59,986 nt of DNA from Kordia sp. (GTDB lineage Bacteria; Bacteroidota; Bacteroidia; Flavobacteriales; Flavobacteriaceae). Positions within the stretch are counted from its first letter, which is position 1; every line of letters begins with the position of its first letter. The DNA is taken from positions 1 through 59,986 of the forward strand of contig NVVR01000017.1 of NCBI GenBank assembly GCA_002733415.1. Direction: 5' to 3'. Positions 1 to 7,960 of the stretch are shown here, one piece after another. Below the pieces are notes generated by a model. It saw only the letters and a list, made by a program, of their open reading frames with translations. It ran no database searches and was not told where the DNA came from. The position numbers and the translations under genes were made by a program.

Positions 1-530
1 TTTAAAAGATACAAATACAAGTGTTTCTTAATAATTTTATAGCCACTATTAACACACCATAATACTCATTATTTCTATTTTAAAAATTTATAAAAAAAGA
101 ATTCTAAATATATATATGTTTAAAAGTGTTAAGAAGTTTAAAAACTAAAAAAGGAAGCAAAAATACGTAAGTTTTCTAATGTAATTTATAGTACTCATTC
201 TTAAATGTAATATCGAGAAGCTTGATAAAGATGCGAAACAATCTGTTTATTATTTTATATTTTCAGTAGAAACAGATTACTTGATTCCATTAGGAATATC
301 GTTTTTATTATGTAAGTAGTTCACTTCATTTTATCTCATTACAACTGTAATGACATGTACTATAAAATATTTGTCGTAAATTTATTCTCACTAATGGTGT
401 TTTATTATCACCAGTGGAGTTAATACCTTGTTCCGATAACTATCGAGATGTCTCGTTAGAAAAACCATAGTGTTAATTCATACCTTATGGGTTGTCCCGA
501 GGACAATTGATTTAAAAAAAAGAAAGCAAT
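1..530. other. AT-rich intergenic region, no gene seen
   Basis: I find no convincing coding sequence in these 530 bases. The region is very AT-rich. It contains a small inverted repeat (ATCTGTTT at 241-248 with AAACAGAT at 270-277) and, near 400-425, a sequence resembling the short CCAGTGG/GGTTTA-type intergenic repeats seen elsewhere in this window. Around 430-450 it has a fragment reading CCGATAACTATCGAGA, similar to the tips of the longer intergenic repeats near 44.4 kb. The promoter of the following gene presumably lies here, but no clear consensus element stands out. Confidence 0.5.
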
Positions 531-3500
531 TTGAAAGCATTTGATAACATAACAAATAAACTAAATGAGTTTATTAAAAAGTTCTATATCAATGAATTAC
601 TAAAAGGTAGTTTATTATTTGTAACTATTGGTTTACTTTATTTTTTAATAACTCTTTGCATTGAGCATTTTTTATGGCTTTCAACTACATACAGAACAGC
701 CTTATTTTGGATTTTTATAGGGGTAGAATTTAGTTTACTTTATAAATTTATAGGAATACCGTTATTTCAATTATTGGGGCTTAAAAAGCAAATTTCAAAG
801 GAAGAAGCTTCTGAATTAATTGGAAATCATTTTCCTGAAGTAAATGACAAGCTTACTAATTTATTACAATTACAAAAAGATAGTGAACAGTCTGAGTTAT
901 TATTAGCAAGTATCAATCAAAAAGCAGCTGATTTATCTCCTATACCTTTTAAAATAGCAATTAATTTTAAGAAAAATATCAAATATTTAAAGTATGTAGC
1001 TATTCCGTTTTTAGTATTTTTATTATTTCAAATAACTGGTAATCAATCTATTATAAGTAATAGTTACCAACGTGTTGTAAATCATGATATTGCATATACG
1101 CCTCCAGCTCCATTTTATTTTATTATAAAAAATAATGACTTACAAGCAATTGAAAATAAATCGTTTGTTTTAGAAGTAAATACAAAAGGAAAAGTACTTC
1201 CTGAAAATTTAAAAATTAATTTTAATAGCGAAAGTTATTATTTAACAAAAACAGGTTTTAATGCATTTAGTTATGAGTTTAAACAAATAACCGAACCTAT
1301 TGAATTTTCTTTAGAAGCGAATGATGTTAATTCTGAGTTGTACAAAATTTCAGTGATAAAAGTACCTACTATTTTAAATTTTGAAATGCAGTTACATTAT
1401 CCAAGGCATATTGCCAAAAAAAATGAAGTTGTTCATAATACAGGTAATATTACAGTACCCGAAGGAACTTCTATAATTTGGAATTTACATACAAAAACCA
1501 CTGATAAAGTTTTATTTTCTGTAAAAGATACTTCATACTATTTTAAAAAAGTAACTGCTAATTTTAAATACAAACAACAAATTTTTACTAATACTAATTA
1601 TGAAATTTCTACTAGTAATTCAGTCATTTCTAATTATGAAAAATTAGGGTATAAAATTGATGTTGTAAAGGATGGTTTTCCTGAAATTAATTTACAATCT
1701 AAAATTGATAGTACTAATACTCAAGTTATTTATTTTTTAGGAAAAGTATCTGACGATTATGGTTTATCAAAATTACAGTTAGTGTATAATGAGATTGATT
1801 CTGAAAAAATATTTAAAGAAAATATTAAAATTTCAAAATCAAATTTCGATCAATTTACTTATGTGTTCCCTGGAAACTTGAAGCTTAAAAAAGGAGTTCC
1901 TTATGAATATTATTTTGAGGTTTTTGATAATGATAGAATTCATAACTACAAAAAAACAAAATCTAAAGTTTTCAATTTCCAACAATTAACTGATGATGAA
2001 TTAGAAAATAAGCAATTAGAAAATCAAAAAAATAATATAGATAATTTAAGTAAATCTTTAGATAAGTTACAACAGCAAGACAAAGAATTACATAAAATTA
2101 ATCAACTTCAAAAAGAAAAAAAGGAATTGAATTGGAACGATAAAAATATAATAAAACAATTTTTAAAGCAACAGGAAAAACAAGAAAACCTGATGCAAGA
2201 ATTTAATAAAGATTTACAGCGAAACTTAGAAGAGTTCCAGAAAGATAATAAACAAGATGATCCGTTTAAAGAGGAATTAAAAGAACGATTAAAAGATCAA
2301 GAAGAAGAACTAAAAGAAAATGAGAAGTTACTTGAAGAACTTAAAAAGTTACAAGAGAAATTACAAGACGAAGATTTATTAGAAAAGATTGAAAAATTAT
2401 CAAAACAAACACAAAGTCAAGAACGCTCTTTAGAACAAATATTAGAATTAACGAAACGATATTATATATCTAAAAAGTTTGAAAAAGTTGCAAAAGAATT
2501 AGAAAAACTTGCGAAAAAGCAAGAGGACTTATCTAATAAATTAGAAGAAAAAAACACTAAAGAAGCTCAGGATAAATTAAACGAAGAATTTAAAAAAATT
2601 CAAAAGGATTTAAATGATTTAGAAAAAGAAAATAAAGAACTTAATAGTCCTATGAATCTTGATGATAAAAAAGATACTCAAGATGAAATATCAAAAGAAC
2701 AGCAAAAAGCATCTGATAAATTAGAAAAAAGTAAACAGGGTAAAGCAAAAGAAAATCAGCAAAAAGCAGCTGAAAAAATGAAAGAGATGAGTGCTGCGAT
2801 GCAACAACAAATGCAATCCTCCTCTGAGGAACAAATGGAAGAGGATGAAAAAATGTTACGACAAATTTTAGATAACCTACTCACCTATTCATTTGATCAA
2901 GAAAGTTTGTTAGAGGATTTTAAAAAACTAAATAATTCAAATTTTGAATTTCCAGAAAAATTAAAAAAGCAATATATTCTTAAAGATCATTTTAGTCATA
3001 TTGACGATAGTTTATTTGCATTGTCATTACGTGTTCCTAAATTATCTGAAATGATTAACAATGAAATTTCAGAAGTTCATTTTAATATAAACAAAGCATT
3101 AGATCGTTTTGCTGATCAGAAAATATACTTGGGAGTTTCTAACCAGCAATATGCACTAACATCTGCTAATAATCTAGCTAATTTATTAAGTGATGTATTA
3201 AAAAATATGCAAGATCAGTTAAATAAAATAAAAAGGCCTGGAATGGGTTCCTGTGACAAACCTGGAGGAAGTGGTCAGAGTTTTCAATTATCGGATATTA
3301 TTAAAAAACAAGAAGGGTTAATGAAAAAGATGGGTGAAGGTCAGAAACCCGGAAAAGGTAAAAAACCTGGTAAAGATGGAGAAAGTGGAGTTGACGGTGA
3401 AAACGGAAAACAAGGAGAGAACGGCAAATCTGGTAACAATGGAAAAGGTGGTAAAAATGGTATCCGATCAGGTAATGTAGAAAATTCTCAAGAAAATAGT

Positions 3501-3908
3501 TCTGGTGAGTTATATGAAATATACAAACAACAACAAGAGTTGAAAAATGCTTTACAAGACTTAATGAATAAATCAGGAATTCAGAAAGATTTCAATAATC
3601 TTATAAAAAAAATGAATACTATTGAGGATGGTTTATTAGATAAAGGTTTTCATGATAGTGTTTTAAAACAAATGAAAGAATTAAAACATGAGTTACTCAA
3701 ATTAGATGAAGCAGCATTTGAACAAGGAGAAGATAGTAAGCGTAAATCTGACAGTAATAGAAAAGAATTTAATAATACTACAAACGATAAAATACCAGCT
3801 ATAGAACAATATTTCAACGAAATAGAAATATTAAACCGACAAGCCTTACCTTTGCAGCCGATTTATAAAAAGAAAGTGCAACAATATTTCAGTAATACCA
3901 ATGATTAG
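531..3908 (+). CDS. DUF4175-family membrane/coiled-coil protein
   Basis: This 1125-residue protein has a Bacteroidota DUF4175-like layout and gene neighbourhood; its biochemical function is not known. Two hydrophobic segments lie near residues 25-45 and 55-75 and a third near 150-170, so the N-terminus is membrane-anchored. A beta-rich region follows to about residue 480, then a long Lys/Glu/Gln-rich coiled coil to roughly 790. A collagen-like stretch with Gly at every third position lies near residues 940-975, before a helical C-terminus. The start is TTG at 531: an in-frame stop lies at 513-515 and no ATG is available before the first membrane segment. The gene overlaps ybeY by 8 bases, implying translational coupling. 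The assignment rests on recognition of the overall architecture and of the order DUF4175-ybeY-mnmG, which I recall from other flavobacteria. Confidence 0.8.
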   Translation: MKAFDNITNKLNEFIKKFYINELLKGSLLFVTIGLLYFLITLCIEHFLWLSTTYRTALFWIFIGVEFSLLYKFIGIPLFQLLGLKKQISKEEASELIGNHFPEVNDKLTNLLQLQKDSEQSELLLASINQKAADLSPIPFKIAINFKKNIKYLKYVAIPFLVFLLFQITGNQSIISNSYQRVVNHDIAYTPPAPFYFIIKNNDLQAIENKSFVLEVNTKGKVLPENLKINFNSESYYLTKTGFNAFSYEFKQITEPIEFSLEANDVNSELYKISVIKVPTILNFEMQLHYPRHIAKKNEVVHNTGNITVPEGTSIIWNLHTKTTDKVLFSVKDTSYYFKKVTANFKYKQQIFTNTNYEISTSNSVISNYEKLGYKIDVVKDGFPEINLQSKIDSTNTQVIYFLGKVSDDYGLSKLQLVYNEIDSEKIFKENIKISKSNFDQFTYVFPGNLKLKKGVPYEYYFEVFDNDRIHNYKKTKSKVFNFQQLTDDELENKQLENQKNNIDNLSKSLDKLQQQDKELHKINQLQKEKKELNWNDKNIIKQFLKQQEKQENLMQEFNKDLQRNLEEFQKDNKQDDPFKEELKERLKDQEEELKENEKLLEELKKLQEKLQDEDLLEKIEKLSKQTQSQERSLEQILELTKRYYISKKFEKVAKELEKLAKKQEDLSNKLEEKNTKEAQDKLNEEFKKIQKDLNDLEKENKELNSPMNLDDKKDTQDEISKEQQKASDKLEKSKQGKAKENQQKAAEKMKEMSAAMQQQMQSSSEEQMEEDEKMLRQILDNLLTYSFDQESLLEDFKKLNNSNFEFPEKLKKQYILKDHFSHIDDSLFALSLRVPKLSEMINNEISEVHFNINKALDRFADQKIYLGVSNQQYALTSANNLANLLSDVLKNMQDQLNKIKRPGMGSCDKPGGSGQSFQLSDIIKKQEGLMKKMGEGQKPGKGKKPGKDGESGVDGENGKQGENGKSGNNGKGGKNGIRSGNVENSQENSSGELYEIYKQQQELKNALQDLMNKSGIQKDFNNLIKKMNTIEDGLLDKGFHDSVLKQMKELKHELLKLDEAAFEQGEDSKRKSDSNRKEFNNTTNDKIPAIEQYFNEIEILNRQALPLQPIYKKKVQQYFSNTND

Positions 3909-4320
3909 TTTTAACTACGAGAGTGAATTTACACTTAAAAACGAAGCTGTTTTTTCCAATTGGATTGAAGATGTTATTACATCCGAATCTTATGTATTAG
4001 GAGAAGTGAATTACATTTTTTGTAATGATGAATATTTACATAAAATCAACCTTGAATTCTTAAATCATGATACCTTAACTGATATTATTACATTCGATAA
4101 TACTGTTGGTAAAACAATATATTCTGATATTTTTATATCAATTGAAAGAGTTAAAGATAATGCAAAAGACTTTAAAGTAACTTTTGAAGAAGAATTAAAA
4201 CGAGTTGTTATTCATGGAGTTTTACACCTTTGTGGATATAAAGATAAATCAGAAGCAGATGCTGCTTTAATGCGCTCAAAAGAAAACGATAAAATAAAAA
4301 TGTTCCACATGGAACAATAA
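3901..4320 (+). CDS. ybeY: Endoribonuclease YbeY (rRNA maturation)
   Basis: YbeY is a zinc-dependent endoribonuclease involved in 16S rRNA 3'-end maturation and ribosome quality control. The 139-residue product has the family signature HGVLHLCGYKDK near residues 105-116. The first two histidines are the expected metal ligands. The third ligand, usually His in an HGxLHLxGYDH motif, is not there; an Asp/Lys pair stands in its place, a variant I recall from Bacteroidota orthologues. Translation overlaps the preceding gene by 8 bases. The last codons, encoding MFHMEQ, are read from a parS-like palindrome (4301-4316), so coding sequence and a putative partition site coincide. Identity is secure from the motif, the length and the position next to mnmG. 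Confidence 0.93.
   Translation: MISFNYESEFTLKNEAVFSNWIEDVITSESYVLGEVNYIFCNDEYLHKINLEFLNHDTLTDIITFDNTVGKTIYSDIFISIERVKDNAKDFKVTFEEELKRVVIHGVLHLCGYKDKSEADAALMRSKENDKIKMFHMEQ
4301..4316. promoter_or_regulatory. parS-like ParB-binding site 1
   Basis: TGTTCCACATGGAACA is a near-perfect 16-base palindrome, with only the central two bases breaking symmetry. It resembles the bacterial parS consensus TGTTTCACGTGAAACA, the nucleation site for ParB/Spo0J in chromosome segregation. It lies inside the end of ybeY and encodes residues MFHMEQ. Three similar sites follow within 2.1 kb. Binding is inferred, not shown. Confidence 0.72.
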
Positions 4321-4343
4321 ACCATCAGTGGTTTATATTATTT

Positions 4344-4383
4344 TTTAAATAAAGATGTTCCACATGGAACATCTTTATTTAAA
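4344..4383. promoter_or_regulatory. parS-like site 2 within a 40-base inverted repeat
   Basis: The core TGTTCCACATGGAACA lies at 4356-4371, identical to site 1. The symmetry extends beyond the core: arms of 19 bases (4344-4362 and 4365-4383) are exactly complementary around a two-base centre. As RNA this would form a strong stem, so it could also act as a transcript end between ybeY and mnmG, although a two-base loop is poor for that. The core matches the ParB-site consensus and the extended arms are unusual. Confidence 0.7.
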
Positions 4384-4398
4384 TAGTACAATAAAAAC

Positions 4399-4412
4399 GT
4401 TCCACATGGAAC
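4399..4412. promoter_or_regulatory. parS-like ParB-binding site 3
   Basis: GTTCCACATGGAAC repeats the 14-base core of sites 1 and 2, ending 15 bases before the mnmG start codon. Centre-to-centre spacing from site 1 to 2 is 55 bases and from site 2 to 3 is 42 bases. A ParB-bound site here would overlap the region where mnmG translation or transcription initiates. Confidence 0.7.
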
Positions 4413-4427
4413 ACTATTTTATAAAAG

Positions 4428-6299
4428 ATGTTTGATAAAGAATATGATGTTATAGTTGTTGGTGCTGGTCATGCTGGTTCTGAAGCTGCTGCTGCTGCTG
4501 CAAATAGTGGTTGTTCTACCCTATTAGTAACAATGAGTTTGCAAAATATAGCACAAATGTCATGTAACCCTGCAATGGGTGGTATTGCAAAAGGACAAAT
4601 AGTTCGAGAAATTGATGCACTTGGTGGGTACTCAGGAATTGTAACTGATAAAACTGCTATTCAATTTAAAATGTTGAATAAAAGTAAAGGACCTGCTATG
4701 TGGAGTCCGCGTGCGCAATCGGACCGAATGCGTTTTGCAGAAGAATGGAGATTGATGATGGAAGCTACTCCAAATCTTGATTTTTATCAGGAAATGGTTA
4801 AAGGATTAGTAGTGAAAAATCATAAGATAGTTGGAGTTAAAACATCACTTGGTTTAGAAATAAGAGGTAAATCTGTAATACTTACTAATGGTACTTTTTT
4901 AAATGGATTGATACATATTGGTGATAAACAATTTGGTGGTGGTCGTGCAGGTGAATCTGCCTCTACAGGAATAACTGAAGAATTAATTGAACTAGGTTTT
5001 GAATCTGGTAGAATGAAAACGGGTACTCCCCCACGTGTTGATGGACGTAGTTTAGATTTTTCTAAAATGCTTATTCAACCTGGTGATGAATATCCTGAAA
5101 AATTTTCGTATTCGGATATTACAAAACCATTGACTGTACAACGTCCTTGTCATATGTCGCACACAAGTGCTCTAGTGCATGATTTATTACGTGAAGGTTT
5201 TGATCGTTCTCCAATGTTTAATGGTAGAATTAAAAGTACAGGACCTCGTTATTGTCCTTCAATAGAAGATAAAATTAATAGGTTTGCTGATAAGGATAGT
5301 CATCAGTTATTTGTAGAGCCTGAAGGTTGGAATACTTGTGAATATTATATAAATGGTTTTTCTACTTCCCTACCAGAAGATGTTCAGTTTAAAGCATTAC
5401 GTTCTGTAGTTGGATTTGAAAATGTAAAATTTTTCCGTCCTGGTTATGCAATTGAATATGATTATTTTCAGCCTACACAATTGAAGCATACTTTAGAAAC
5501 TAAGTTAGTAGAAGGATTATACTTTGCTGGACAAATTAATGGAACTACAGGTTATGAAGAAGCAGCTTCTCAAGGAATGATGGCTGGTATAAATGCAGCA
5601 CTTAAAGTTAAAGAAGAAGATCCTTTTATATTACATAGAGATGAAGCATATATTGGAGTTTTAATAGATGACTTAATTACTAAAGGAACTGAAGAGCCAT
5701 ATAGGATGTTTACTTCTCGTGCGGAGTACAGAACATTATTACGTCAGGATAATGCCGATTTTAGATTAACTCCCAAAGGGTATAAATTAGGAATTGCTTC
5801 TGAAAAGCGTTTAAGACGTATGGAAGAAAAGCAATCTAAATCGAATAATTTTGTAGCTTTTTTTAAGAATACTTCTGTTAAACCTGAAGAGGTTAATCCA
5901 ATATTAGAAACAAAAAATTCTAGTACTGTTAAACAGCAAGATAAAATGTTTAAGTTATTAGCACGTCCTAATATTACTTTAGACGATATGAAAATTATTG
6001 AATCAGTTTCTAATTATATTGCAGATAATAATTTAGATAATGAAATAATGGAACAAGCAGAAATTCAAGTAAAGTATGCTGGTTACATTGCTAAAGAACG
6101 ATTGAATGCTGATAAATTACATCGTTTGGAACATGTAAAGATTCCTGTTGATTTTGATTACTCTTTATTAAAATCATTATCTACAGAAGCTAAAATGAAA
6201 CTATCGAAAATTCAACCAGTAAGTATTAGTCAAGCCTCAAGAATATCAGGAGTATCACCTAGTGATATTTCTGTTTTATTAGTATTCTTAGGAAGATAA
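4428..6299 (+). CDS. mnmG: tRNA uridine-5-carboxymethylaminomethyl enzyme MnmG (GidA)
   Basis: MnmG is the FAD-binding partner of MnmE. Together they install the carboxymethylaminomethyl group on U34 of certain tRNAs, using methylene-tetrahydrofolate and NADH. The 623-residue protein begins with a Rossmann FAD-binding motif, VVGAGHAGSEAA (residues 10-21), and continues with conserved GidA blocks such as SCNPAMGGIAKG and GQINGTTGYEEAASQG. The C-terminal helical MnmE/tRNA-binding domain is complete. The ATG start is well placed just upstream of the Rossmann strand. The gene lies 107 bases downstream of ybeY, separated by parS-like sites, and is commonly found near the replication origin in bacteria. 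Length and motifs are as expected. Confidence 0.97.
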   Translation: MFDKEYDVIVVGAGHAGSEAAAAAANSGCSTLLVTMSLQNIAQMSCNPAMGGIAKGQIVREIDALGGYSGIVTDKTAIQFKMLNKSKGPAMWSPRAQSDRMRFAEEWRLMMEATPNLDFYQEMVKGLVVKNHKIVGVKTSLGLEIRGKSVILTNGTFLNGLIHIGDKQFGGGRAGESASTGITEELIELGFESGRMKTGTPPRVDGRSLDFSKMLIQPGDEYPEKFSYSDITKPLTVQRPCHMSHTSALVHDLLREGFDRSPMFNGRIKSTGPRYCPSIEDKINRFADKDSHQLFVEPEGWNTCEYYINGFSTSLPEDVQFKALRSVVGFENVKFFRPGYAIEYDYFQPTQLKHTLETKLVEGLYFAGQINGTTGYEEAASQGMMAGINAALKVKEEDPFILHRDEAYIGVLIDDLITKGTEEPYRMFTSRAEYRTLLRQDNADFRLTPKGYKLGIASEKRLRRMEEKQSKSNNFVAFFKNTSVKPEEVNPILETKNSSTVKQQDKMFKLLARPNITLDDMKIIESVSNYIADNNLDNEIMEQAEIQVKYAGYIAKERLNADKLHRLEHVKIPVDFDYSLLKSLSTEAKMKLSKIQPVSISQASRISGVSPSDISVLLVFLGR

Positions 6300-6303
6300 G
6301 TCA

Positions 6304-6320
6304 CCCACCAGTGGGTTTAA
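6304..6320. repeat. Short palindromic intergenic repeat (CCCAC-CAGTGGGTTTAA type)
   Basis: CCCACCAGTGGGTTTAA directly follows the mnmG stop codon. Similar elements occur at 15336-15350, 15471-15480 (inverted), 37953-37970 and 39736-39752. They share a CCCACtAGTGGGTTTA core, always outside or at the edges of genes. The function is unknown; a transcript end or a small dispersed repeat are both possible. Confidence 0.5.
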
Positions 6321-6384
6321 GTAAAAAATAATTAACCTATTATATTACTTATTTTTTGAGGCGTATGATAAAAAATTAAGTAAA

Positions 6385-6400
6385 GGTTTCACGTGGAACC
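6385..6400. promoter_or_regulatory. parS-like ParB-binding site 4
   Basis: GGTTTCACGTGGAACC contains the canonical CACGTG centre of parS and the GTTTCAC half of the B. subtilis-type consensus. It deviates from palindromic symmetry at one base pair. It lies about 2 kb from sites 1-3, on the other side of mnmG and 15 bases upstream of the next gene. Of the four sites it is the closest to the textbook consensus. Confidence 0.72.
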
Positions 6401-6414
6401 ATGAAAAAGAATAA

Positions 6415-6885
6415 ATGAATAGTATAAAATTTAAAGAATATAAAAATAGAAAAGCTAAATACATTGGTATAGGTTTACTCCTTTTTAGTTTTTTTATAAT
6501 GACTCAAGAATTATCAGGGATTATATTAACTGTAATTGGTATATTGATTTTAGGAGTTAATACAGAAATTGAAGTGTTTGAAAATTTCGATAATAAATTA
6601 AATATTACGCTATTTAATACGAAGCTTTTTTCCATTAAAAAGAATTTAATTTATCCTGAGTATATTTCTTTATTTGGGCAATCATTTAGTTCTAGTAATG
6701 AATTTAGTACTGTATCTGCTTTAGGGTCTACTGCTGAATTTGATTTTTATGTAATTCGTTTTTTTGGTGAAAGAAATAGAAATGATGTTATTTTTAAATC
6801 AAAAAATAAAGAAGAAGTTTTAATCAAAGGTTCTGAATTGTCAATACTATTAGATGTTGAACTTGTAAATAAACTAGAAGATTAA
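6415..6885 (+). CDS. Small membrane protein of unknown function
   Basis: I do not recognise this 156-residue protein. Residues about 17-47 form two closely spaced hydrophobic segments (a membrane hairpin), followed by a soluble, beta-rich C-terminal half of about 100 residues. That layout resembles small PH-like membrane-associated proteins, but I see no diagnostic motif. The ATG at 6415 overlaps the stop of a five-codon reading frame starting at 6401 (ATGA arrangement), which might be a leader peptide or chance. Its stop codon overlaps the ATG of the next gene by one base (TAATG), so the two are probably translationally coupled. A parS-like site lies just upstream. Confidence 0.75.
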   Translation: MNSIKFKEYKNRKAKYIGIGLLLFSFFIMTQELSGIILTVIGILILGVNTEIEVFENFDNKLNITLFNTKLFSIKKNLIYPEYISLFGQSFSSSNEFSTVSALGSTAEFDFYVIRFFGERNRNDVIFKSKNKEEVLIKGSELSILLDVELVNKLED

Positions 6886-7727
6886 TGCCTTTATTTAAAG
6901 TTACAGATCATTGCGTTTCAAAAGAAAAATTTGAATTACTAAAAAATACTGAACATGGTTTTTTAGTAACTACTCCCCTACCCGATATTTCTGAATTATA
7001 TAAGTATTATGAAACAGAAGAATATATTTCACATACGGATACCAAACGTAATCTGTTTGAAAAAGTATACCATTTGGTTCGTGAATATGCTATTAAAAAT
7101 AAGGTAGCCTTAATTAATAACGAACAAGAAAAAGGAAGTTTGTTAGATATTGGTTGTGGTACTGGAGATTTTCTTTCTGTTGCTAAAAATAATGGTTGGT
7201 CAGTTACCGGAATAGAACCAAACACAGCTGCAAGAGCTAAAGCTAATTCAAAAACGGAGCATAAAGTTTTTGATATTTCAAAACTAGAAAGTTTACCAGC
7301 GGATAGTTTTGATGTAATTACGTTATGGCATGTATTGGAACACCTACCAAATTTAGAAGAGCAGATACAAGTATTCAAAAAAATATTAAAACCAAACGGA
7401 ACTTTAATTATAGCAGTACCTAATCATAAAAGTTTTGATGCTATTCATTATAAAGAATTTTGGGCAGCTTATGATGTACCAAGACATTTATGGCATTTTT
7501 CTCAAAGTAGTATTAAAAATCTCTTTGGTAAATTTCAAATAAAACTTATAAAAACTGTTCCTATGAAGTTTGATTCGTTTTATGTTTCTTTGTTGAGTGA
7601 AAAATATAAAACAGGAAAACAAAATCCGTTCAAAGCATTTTGGATAGGATTTCGTTCAAATTTGAAAGCAAAACACACATCAGAGTACTCTTCCTTAATT
7701 TATGTGTTTAAAAACCTTAAAAAATAA
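6885..7727 (+). CDS. Class I SAM-dependent methyltransferase
   Basis: This 280-residue protein has the Rossmann-fold methyltransferase motif I, LLDIGCGTGDFL (about residues 86-97), for binding S-adenosylmethionine. An acidic residue ends the next strand (GIEPN) and motif IV is ITLWHVLEHLPN. The substrate cannot be told. The N-terminal 40 residues resemble the segment that in related enzymes forms a zinc ribbon, but the paired cysteines are absent here; only one Cys remains near residue 10. It is coupled to the upstream membrane protein by a one-base stop/start overlap. Proteins of this subfamily often act on lipids, quinones or sugars; that is family knowledge only. Confidence 0.85.
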   Translation: MPLFKVTDHCVSKEKFELLKNTEHGFLVTTPLPDISELYKYYETEEYISHTDTKRNLFEKVYHLVREYAIKNKVALINNEQEKGSLLDIGCGTGDFLSVAKNNGWSVTGIEPNTAARAKANSKTEHKVFDISKLESLPADSFDVITLWHVLEHLPNLEEQIQVFKKILKPNGTLIIAVPNHKSFDAIHYKEFWAAYDVPRHLWHFSQSSIKNLFGKFQIKLIKTVPMKFDSFYVSLLSEKYKTGKQNPFKAFWIGFRSNLKAKHTSEYSSLIYVFKNLKK

Positions 7728-7960
7728 TTTTAAAGTAACTTATATTAAGTATTAAGTAATTAATACATAAAGACCCTACTTTAATTTTAAAACAGCTTAA
7801 ACTTGCTTATTTAAAGTTAAAATAGATAGTTAAAAACAATTAAAAATATAAAAACTATAAATAAAATTTATAGTAGTAATAATTCACTATTTAATAACAA
7901 ATATTTAAACTATGCTTTAAATGTTTATTGTAGTTTAGTGAAGAGTAAAAAAATAATAGA

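Noticed and set aside
6401..6418. Five-codon leader ORF (MKKNK) before the small membrane protein
   Set aside because: Too short to support; could be a leader peptide, but such short frames are common by chance.
7007..7378. 123-codon open frame on the minus strand inside the methyltransferase gene
   Set aside because: It lies wholly within a well-supported methyltransferase reading frame, is rich in Ser, Cys and Leu in a shadow-like way, and has no motif.
7728..7960. AT-rich gap considered as a replication origin because of the nearby parS-like sites
   Set aside because: No cluster of DnaA boxes (TTATCCACA-type) was seen. AT-richness alone is ordinary in this genome.
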